This document shows, piece by piece, positions 57,084 to 64,000 of a stretch of 64,000 bases of DNA. Both the position numbers and the translations under genes were made by a program. The notes beneath the pieces were generated by a model. That model was not told the DNA's origin and ran no database searches. It worked only from the letters and a program-made list of their open reading frames with translations. The DNA lies in assembly GCA_025766275.1 (NCBI GenBank), contig JAFKAC010000026.1, positions 372,001 to 436,000 of the forward strand. The letters run 5' to 3'. The stretch comes from Lactarius indigo (taxonomy: Eukaryota; Basidiomycota; Agaricomycetes; Russulales; Russulaceae). Each line of letters opens with the position of its first letter. Position 1 is the first letter of the stretch.

Positions 57084-57490
57084 GGTCTGAGGTAGAATCT
57101 CGGACACATTCCATTGATCACTGTCTGAGGTACGATCTCGGACGTATTCCATTGATCACTGTCCGAGGTACGATCTCGGACGTAATCCATTGATCACCAT
57201 CCGAGGTAGAATCTCGAACGTGTTCCATTTATCACTGTCCAAGGTACGATCTCGGATGTGTTCCATTGATCAATGTCCGAAGTAGAATCTCGGACGTGTT
57301 CCATTGATCACTGTCCAAAGTAGAATCTCGGATGTGTTCCATTTATTACTGTCCGAGGTAGAATCTCGGACGTGTTTCATTGATCACTGTCCGAAGTAGA
57401 ATCTCGGACGTATTCTATTAATTACTGTCCGAGGTAGAATCACGGACGTGTTCCATTGATCACCATCCGAGACTTAATCTCAGATGTGTG
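57084..57490. repeat. 38-bp minisatellite, about 10-11 units, each with a hairpin
   Basis: The unit is close to TTCCATTGATCACT followed by GTCCGAGGTAGAATCTCGGA and CGTG. GTCCGAG and CTCGGAC are 7-bp inverted arms around a 7-nt loop. Units differ by a few substitutions, including some that alter the arms. Minus-strand ORFs here (MDYVRDRTSDSDQWN-type) are translations of the repeat. Confidence 0.88.
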
Positions 57491-57746
57491 AGTAGTGTGC
57501 TCCAACCATATCTATCAGCAGGACAACTTGGAAGAGTGATATGAATCACAGTCTGACAGAAAATTAGAAATGATATTATGTAGCCAGTCCACAGTTCAGA
57601 TATAGATAGCCAATATATGTAGCTATAGAGTGTACAGTTTAATTCTGTCTCTCAAGGTAGCCCGGACCAATCCTCTGTGAACCCCTGCCAGTGTCCATAT
57701 TCCTTCACAACTGTCAGAATGCTGTGTGAGATGTAGAAAGATAGTC
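57491..57746. other. Spacer with nothing recognised
   Basis: No repeat, RNA gene or frame that I can support. It would be the 3' side of the minus-strand gene at 57747-59809. Confidence 0.4.
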
Positions 57747-59809
57747 TTACTTGGCTTTATCTGACTTCTTGATCTGCCGCTTGCCCAGACTGTGAGAATG
57801 AGGTGGTTGGTCCTCTGACATATGTCCAGATGTAGAGGCTAAAGTGCTCCCATGGTGAACTTGGAGGAGTGCCATCCTCTGGCCTGGTGTATCTTGATGG
57901 GTTGACAGTCCTCTGGCTAGATTACTTCCAGTGTGAATAGAATGGCTAACTATCAAAAGCATTTGTGAAAGTACTTACCTGGGTCTTGTGTCAATTCAGT
58001 GGGTGCCGTCTCAGAGGGTGGAGCATTACTGCCATGTGCACCATGGAGGTATGCTATATAAGCAGATGAGTGGAAGTCTGCACATGGAAGCAATGGCCAA
58101 ACCCACAGGAGTGTTGTGGGACAGATGGAGGCTCTGGACATTCAGTAGACTCTACTCCTACTCTGGCTGGATGTTCAGTATTGGATTTGGAAGGACCCTT
58201 CTGCACTGCATGCAGAGAAGGCAGTATTTGTAGCGGTGATGACTCCGGACTAGGATGATCAGAGATCTTGTTCAAGTCTCTAGCAAAGTCCTCTTCTTCT
58301 TCATCTGGATTAGAGGTGGAAGGAGTCTGGCACCGTCTCCGAGTTGGTAGATGTTCGGAGGTCTTCTCCACTTCAGCAAGCAGCTCACATGATGGGTTCC
58401 AGATGAGGGGAGTCAGTCCATCTTCCTTCCGCTGCCTCCAGTAGATCAAAAGGTCATGGACATCATCCAATCGTATTTTTGATGGGTCTGCCCATTGAAA
58501 TCCAGGTGGATAACACTCTTCCTCTATCCAGGCAGTAGGAGCTGTGGATAGCTTTGCCCAAGGGATGGTCAGATTACGCTTGCCAGAGATGAACCCTAAT
58601 GCACATATCCACATAGGTGACTGAATACAATATATATTGTGGAGACCACTCACTAATATGGGCAGTACAATAGTCCCTAAGCGCTGTTTGAACCACCTTG
58701 GCTTGATGTCCACCACCCTTGACAATGGATGGAATTTCTGGTTCCCCTGTCACATCAGTGGTGATTTGGACAGGGGCCTTGAGTGTCCTTGCATGGTTCT
58801 TCTCAGCACCCTGATCATCGTCTGTATCACTTATGAGATAATCATATATGTTGATGAATGCATTCCAAACCTGGCCCAAAGCACTGCCTGCCATATTTCT
58901 TCCATTTATCCCAGAGCACAGAGGTCCTCCAGTTAGGACAGAAGTCTCCGAAATCAAGTCCTTCATCTACACCAGCATTCCACTCATCCCTGTGAATAGA
59001 ACAGTTAGTGTCCGGCCAGCAATGTAACATAAACAACATACATTGAAACCTGCAGAGTTCCATCCTCCTTCTGGTATGCAAGGAGAACTATAGACCGAGC
59101 TCCACATGTTCTGTAAAGTTGGGTTTGAAAGTCTCTCACTATCCGGCCACGGATAGCAGCCGAAGCCATTCTGGAAGGTGAGTCAGTGTGATGCATGGAG
59201 TGGTGAGACTTCACTTACTTGGCCTGAATGCCCTTCGGAGGGCCATTGTCCGACCATTCTTTAGCAGTCTCCGCAAAGCGCTCCTGCTCCTCAATTGGTA
59301 ACTTCTTCCATAACTCAGTGGTTGCCTCCTGGAGTGCACCTAAGAATTCCTGTGTTCCAGGCACAGCTCCGGACATTTCCTCCGCAAGCACAGTGATGTG
59401 TGCCTTATCCTCATGGTAGAAGACATTCCTTGCAGACCACCTCCGAGTGAACTTGATAACCTGACGATGAGGAGGGGAGTAGTGGTTGTAGAACCACTTT
59501 CTGATTTTCTGTAAAGCATATCTATCAGTAGACTTATAAGCATGCATGGAATATCAATACCTGTCTAGCATCTTTCTTATCAAACACAGAGTTGGCAGGC
59601 TGCCTCCGATACAGTTCCCCCATAGCCTTCTCCAGAATATTCTTTCTCATCTGTGTATCAGCCTGCTCAAAGTCATCCATATAGCCTCTAAGAATGGTTG
59701 CATCCTGTGGTGTGATTACAAACCCCTCCTTAGTGGGAGGCATTGGTCTGGAGTCTTGGCCAGAGTGAGTAGCAGATGAATCAGAGTGTTCAGACATGGG
59801 TGTAGACAA
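57747..59809 (-). CDS. Uncharacterised multi-exon protein with HMG-box-like segment
   Basis: Exons on the minus strand: 59809-59561, 59508-59219, 59170-59042, 58989-58871, 58821-58654, 58595-58107, 58053-57979, and a doubtful last exon to about 57747. The first seven splice in frame with introns of about 48-58 nt (506 residues). The start MSTPMSEHSDSSATHSG is preceded by a TATATATA box about 60 bp upstream. ELWKKLPIEEQERFAETAKEW resembles the helical face of HMG-type DNA-binding domains. A conserved-looking block DEWNAGVDEGLDFGDFCPNW follows, then KWKKYGRQCFGP. The C-terminal half is acidic, Ser/Pro-rich and probably disordered. I recall similar hypothetical proteins in ectomycorrhizal Agaricomycetes but know no function. 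A nuclear role is inference. Confidence 0.65.
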
Positions 59810-59870
59810 AGTTGTTGAAGGGTATGGAAGTCGAATGTATTTGGGAAATCAAACTGATCATGGTTGAGCA

Positions 59871-59879
59871 TATATATAG
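59871..59879 (-). promoter_or_regulatory. Candidate TATA box of the minus-strand gene starting at 59809
   Basis: TATATATAG on the plus strand (TATATATA on the minus), about 60 bp before the ATG. Only position and sequence support it. Confidence 0.35.
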
Positions 59880-60069
59880 TGCTCTCATAAGTCCCCAAGA
59901 GGATGACCCAGAGATATCACCTTAATACAGGGTAGGTGGATTGAATGATCAGAAAATGAGGACTCCGAAATCCGTGTGTTGACATGACACACATAACATG
60001 ATAGGTTTCAACACAAAGTGTATTGGAGTGATATACTTAGAAAGACCAGTGACATACTCACAGTGTATT

Positions 60070-60590
60070 GTTTCATGGCTCTGAAACATAATACAATTTA
60101 GTTTGGAGAGGTGCGGTCTGTTTTCACGACTTCGGACGGAACGCACACCGGACCAATATGTCCGAAGTATGTCCGAAGATCCATTCAATTGTCAATCTGA
60201 GAAGGGTGTCCAGACATGTTATACTTACTTTAACAGGCTGGTGTCATGGCTTTGAAACACAATACAATTTAGTTTGGAGAGATGCGGTCTGTTTTCACGA
60301 CTTCGGACGGAATGCACACCGGACCAACACGTCCGAACGATGTCCGAAGATGCATTCCATTGTCAATCTAAGAACGGTCTCTAGACACCTATATTCTTCA
60401 TAGTAGATTGCGTTGTGGTTATGAAACAAAACACACTTCATTTCAGAGAGGTGCAGTCTGCCTTCATGACTCCAGCTGAAACGCCCTTCTGACACATGAC
60501 TCCGAGTCATGTCCGAATATGCGTGCTGTGGCCAATCGGTGAATGATCTCTAGACGCTCTATATGGCATGTAAATATCATCTGATTGAAT
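60070..60590. repeat. Three tandem copies of an approximately 170-bp unit
   Basis: Units start near 60101 (GTTTGGAGAGGTGCGGTCTG), 60272 (GTTTGGAGAGATGCGGTCTG) and 60441 (TTTCAGAGAGGTGCAGTCTG). The first two are very similar, the third more diverged. Each contains CTTCGGAC...GTCCGAAG-type inverted words, the same theme as in the 38-bp array. Non-coding; short minus-strand ORFs are shadows of the repeat. Confidence 0.85.
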
Positions 60591-60686
60591 ATGGTCACAT
60601 CGTATGCTGCAATCACCCCAACAGAAGTGACCAAAACCTGAGGAGGAACAGTAGATTCACAAGGTAGACTACAGCTATGAACTTTA

Positions 60687-61551
60687 CTACTCTGGAAGAC
60701 TGGCCATGAACTCATCCAGCTTATCTGTAAACGCTTTCTCAGCTTCCAGACCGTCGTGAAGGGCTATTTGACGCTCTATGAGGTGTGCACGAAGATGAGA
60801 CACCATCTCCCGGACCTTGGTTACCTCAACCATGGATGGAGCAGTGTCCAGTGAGGGGGCGAGTTCCTTGGTGTTCTTGGAGGTCGAAGCCAGCTGGGGC
60901 ATGTCATATGAGTGGTTGGTAATGGAGGGAACACTGTGATAAGTGTCCGATAGTACGTACTGTGTGTTCCTCACTCTCCGGATCACTTCCGTCCGGTGCT
61001 GGCTCCGAGATGGAGGCTGTTGACTTGAGCAAGAATGTAGTAGGTTGTGAACGATGCGGAGGTGGATGATCGTCGTCCACCACCATCGCATCAGTCAGAT
61101 CCTATTCAGAGATTGTGATAATGCCATACTGTGAGTTGAACTCGGACGTACCTTCGGAGTGGAAGCAGCAGTAGGCACCGCAGTTTGCACAGCAGGAGGA
61201 GGGGTAGGTGTACCAGCATCTTTGTAGAGGAAAGAGCGCTTGACCTTTGATTTCACTGGAGGCACCACCTTTGCTTGAAAGGCCGGAGCAAGAGCAGAAG
61301 CCAGAGATGGTGCTGCTGCAGTGGCAGCCACAGCTGGAGCAGGTGGGGTGGTAGCAGTTGGAGTAGGTGTGGCAGTGGGAGTGGCCTTGCTAGGCGCACT
61401 TTTCGCAGTAAGCTTTCGCGCATGTGGGGGCATCTTTCCGACGTATGCCCAATGCCCTATGGCCATATGACTCAGGTAAGTACTGTGGGTAATGCTTACT
61501 ATATGGGGACACACTGGACTCAGACTCCGAAGTCTCATCTGGGAATGACAT
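60687..61551 (-). CDS. Uncharacterised Ala/Pro/Thr-rich protein with C-terminal coiled coil
   Basis: Exons on the minus strand: 61551-61500, 61456-61152, 61101-60961, 60893-60687 (TAG stop), spliced in frame to 234 residues. The start MSFPDETSESESS is acidic. The middle is a low-complexity Ala/Pro/Thr stretch (ATPTATPTPTATTPPAPAVA), and an acidic SDPESEEH follows. The C-terminus (VTKVREMVSHLRAHLIERQI...LDEFMASLPE) is likely a coiled coil. No catalytic domain is seen. It is divergent to the plus-strand gene at 61955, 403 bp away. Similar length and layout to small accessory proteins in mobile elements is only an impression. Splice sites are canonical GT..AG. Confidence 0.65.
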
Positions 61552-61954
61552 GTTGTGTGGGTGTGGCTGATAGTTCGCTGGATCGGTGATGACTATATTA
61601 CTGTGCACGGACTAAGTATTGGAATTGGCAACTGTCTGAAGTATGGGCCCAAGACTATGATGTATGCATAGATGCATGCCACATGTCCGGAGTTGTGTAC
61701 TGGGCGACTAGATCTATGACATCATATACTCTTATGAGATGTTCGGACACAATAGACTCGGTGTCCATGTGGGGCATATGCTTTTATTAGATGTCCGGAC
61801 AGATCGGACGCGGCGTCCATGTGGGGCGTCCGTATGGGGCATGCCTTATCGGTCCAATCACATCAAACTTGGACGTCGAATATTCGGAGTCAGGTGTCCG
61901 AGTATGCGACAGACAGTATCTGATCGTTCAACGTTCACCCTCCACATTACAACG
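61552..61954. promoter_or_regulatory. 403-bp divergent intergenic region
   Basis: Lies between two gene starts on opposite strands and so probably holds both promoters. It is rich in TCGGAC/GTCCGA words (about 61741-61910), including GTCCGGACAGATCGGACGCG near 61792. No clear TATA box. Confidence 0.5.
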
Positions 61955-63561
61955 ATGGCAGCATCCGACTCTATTACTCCTGCTGAGGCTCAGCTGTTGG
62001 GGATCGCCTGTAGGATAGACACTGCTCTCCGGTATAGGGATGAACATAAGGAAGCTGTGGACGATTCCTGGTACAACCAGGCATTGGAAAATGAGTTGGT
62101 GCGTGGTCCATCTGAATGCGTATCACGGCTCACTCACTGAGTGTCATAGGACGAGGTCAATGAGGTCTTTGAGAAGGAGGATGCCTGTGTCCCTCGCATG
62201 CATCCACTGCTGCGCATGGTTGGGGAGGAGAGTGTGCGTGTTGGTAATGGTGACATGGAGCTGGACAGGTTCAGCATCGATGCGATCCGTGAGGCCTGCA
62301 AGGCGTTCTCAAGTGCAAACCCTGGGTTCAACCCAGTGCTCTCCTTGGCTGACGTCCGGCGCCTTGCTAGCGAGGTACCGGACATGGTCGAGTGGTGGCT
62401 CCCTGGAGAGCCCACATTTGAGGATGAGGAGGCTGCTGAAGACGCAGCTGCTGAGGCTGCCGGAGGTGAAGGCGACGACGACGATGAAGTTGCAGAAGGT
62501 GAGTTCGCTGCTCATATGCTGAAGACACATAGCTAATCTAATCGCACACAATAGTCGAATCAGCTAGTACCGGAGCGAGTAGTGGTCCGCGCCGCTCCGG
62601 ACGCAACTCAAAGGTGAAAGTATCCGGCCATACTGATGAAGACTCGACTGGTGACGACATCATCATGTTGGACAATCCGGATGTGGAGGCAACACTGCGC
62701 AAGCCAAGGGCGACCAAGCGCCCCCAGGCTGTTGTGGTATCACCATCCTCGGACATCCCTGCAAAGCGCCGTCAATGCAAGGCCAGCACATCTGCTAAGG
62801 CAAAGGGAAAGGGAAAGGAATCCCTTCCGGACCCTGTACGTCCATTTTGCTCTCCGAGTGGTGGTGCAATAATCTGGCATCCAGGGATTCTGTGGGCCAT
62901 GCCAGATGTCCAATGCGAAGGAGTGTGTCCCCCAGGTCAACGCTCCAAAGGCCATAGCATGTGCGCTCTGCCGGAGTCGCAAGGTGCAATGCCAGCCTCC
63001 ACCAGCTTGGGCACTCCCGATCATCGAATCCATCGAGCGCTCGAAGCTTGCGAAGGAGGAGAGGAAACAGCAGCCGCCCCGGAGGCGTTCGGCCACATGT
63101 GCGCAATTGACCGCAGTCCGTCCGAACTCATTTAACGTTCCCTTACAGCTGTCTTCGACGATATGACGCCGACACTTGACTCTCTCAAGCGCGGACAAGA
63201 AAGGCTTGAAGAGTGCCTTGCAGCTCTCCAGATTGGCCAGAACAATCTGGAACTACTCCTCCGTGCGCTGTGCATGCGCCACGACGTCATTCCATCGACC
63301 CTCAATCTCCATACCCCACCAGTCCCTCTGTTCAACTCAGCATCTGCCGTCTCGCCATCTATAGCTTCCACACTCAGTACCACAGCTTCCACAGCTGCCT
63401 CGACATCCTCCACTGGCGTTGACGTCTCCAGGCTGTCCATCTCAGCCAGTCCAGCCACAGGATCGTCCGGAAGCGGTGCTGGGAATGTGCCAGCTAATGG
63501 TGCATCGTCTGAAATCGGACTCTATTTCGGACTCACTTGCTTTATGTCTGACCCCTGTTAG
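61955..63561 (+). CDS. Uncharacterised protein with paired CxxC (zinc-cluster-like) motifs and coiled coil
   Basis: Exons 61955-62098, 62150-62498, 62555-62835, 62885-63098 and 63149-63561 splice in frame to 466 residues. The N-terminal part is helical (MAASDSITPAEAQLLGIACR). An acidic run (EDEEAAEDAAAEAAGGEGDD) and a basic Lys-rich linker (AKAKGKGKE) follow. Then comes FCGPCQMSNAKEC, and 14 residues on, CALCRSRKVQC. The second half resembles one arm of a fungal Zn2Cys6 cluster, so DNA binding is plausible. The next exon has a likely coiled coil (LDSLKRGQERLEECLAALQ) and the tail is Ser/Thr/Ala-rich. The ATG at 61955 is chosen because the in-frame sequence upstream is repeat-rich. Function unknown. 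Confidence 0.7.
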
Positions 63562-63855
63562 TGTCTATTGGGCGCAGTGGAGCGACCATCAAGCCGGCCT
63601 CTAGGGCCCCAAGTGTCTCTAGGGCCCCTAGTGCTCCTGGGTCAAGGGCATCCTTGTGCAGTCGGCCATAATGGTCACAGTTATCATTGAAACCAAGTAA
63701 TAGAATGTGTCGTTCATATGTAGTACCAGAGAATGTCTAGAAATGAAAGTTGGATTGCTTGCTTGCTTACCATATGTGGTCAGGTTGACCTTGAGTTTGG
63801 ACTGAGCTTATGCACATTCTATGACTCACACAGACTTGGGCGAATTGGGTGTCGG
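63562..63855. other. Spacer after the zinc-cluster-like gene
   Basis: Contains a short TCTAGGGCCCCWAGTG direct repeat near 63600-63635. No gene seen. Confidence 0.45.
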
Positions 63856-64000
63856 ATAGGCACTGTCTTGGATGCACACCAACTCGGACGCACCAACTCG
63901 GACGCACGCACACATCCTCGGATGCACACCGACTCGGATGCACACATACTCGGACGCACATATGCTCGGACATACACCAACTTGGACGCACACTTTCCCG
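63856..64000. repeat. Tandem TCGGACGCACAC-type minisatellite, running out of the window
   Basis: Imperfect units of about 15-20 bp around CTCGGAYGCACAC recur to the right edge. They carry the same TCGGAC core as the arrays at 57.1 and 60.1 kb. The array continues past the end of the window. Confidence 0.75.

Noticed and set aside
56928..57190. Minus-strand ORFs with repeated RDRTSDSDQWN
   Set aside because: Pure translation of the 38-bp minisatellite.
57084..57490. CRISPR-like array (regular repeats with hairpin)
   Set aside because: The whole 38-bp unit repeats with no unique spacers, and the sequence is eukaryotic with introns. It is a minisatellite.

Overview
The window reads as nuclear DNA of a basidiomycete fungus of the Agaricomycetes. 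The evidence is many short introns (about 48-60 nt) with GT..AG ends, and a family of STAND/NLR-type genes with an N-terminal domain of the fungal 'Goodbye' type, a NACHT ATPase, a winged-helix-like region and long ankyrin arrays. A fungal LINE with RNase H and a solo LTR are also present. The protein style reminds me of Russulales, but that is only an inference.

From 1 to about 56.8 kb the window is a degenerate tandem array of one NLR family in the same (+) orientation. Locus 0 (1-1294) is the ankyrin tail of a broken copy. Locus 1 (9520-14302), locus 2 (17522-22304) and locus 4 (37387-42279) have complete nine-exon models of about 1450-1490 residues. Locus 3 (28356-33467) is intact except for one TAG codon between the NACHT/winged-helix half and the ankyrin half. 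Locus 5 (49361-52308) is a wreck carrying a poly(A)-only insertion, a lost splice acceptor, a solo LTR and a truncation at a 2.6 kb inverted-repeat element. Locus 6 (56177-56849) keeps only the first three exons. The spacers hold no recognisable separate genes. They are mosaics of the family's own upstream and downstream sequence, including three fossils in which promoter sequence is joined directly to the last codons of a vanished gene. A 5'-truncated LINE (3175-5118) with a 13-bp target duplication sits near the left end.

From about 56.8 kb to the right end the sequence changes character. It holds three intron-rich uncharacterised genes: minus 57747-59809, minus 60687-61551 and plus 61955-63561. 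Between them lie tandem repeats (38-bp hairpin units, about 170-bp units, and a terminal TCGGAC-rich array) that share a TCGGAC/GTCCGA word. Two of the genes encode proteins that look DNA-binding (HMG-like, and paired CxxC motifs). This block interrupts NLR locus 6 and may be one large accessory or mobile element whose right end lies outside the window.

Taken together, the NLR array looks like an innate-immunity or allorecognition cluster under birth-and-death evolution. The N-terminal domain would signal, the NACHT would switch, and the ankyrins would sense. Copies differ most in ankyrin-pair number, in a heptad linker, and in promoter rearrangements. Exon boundaries were read by eye from copy-to-copy alignment and splice-site logic; no database search was run.
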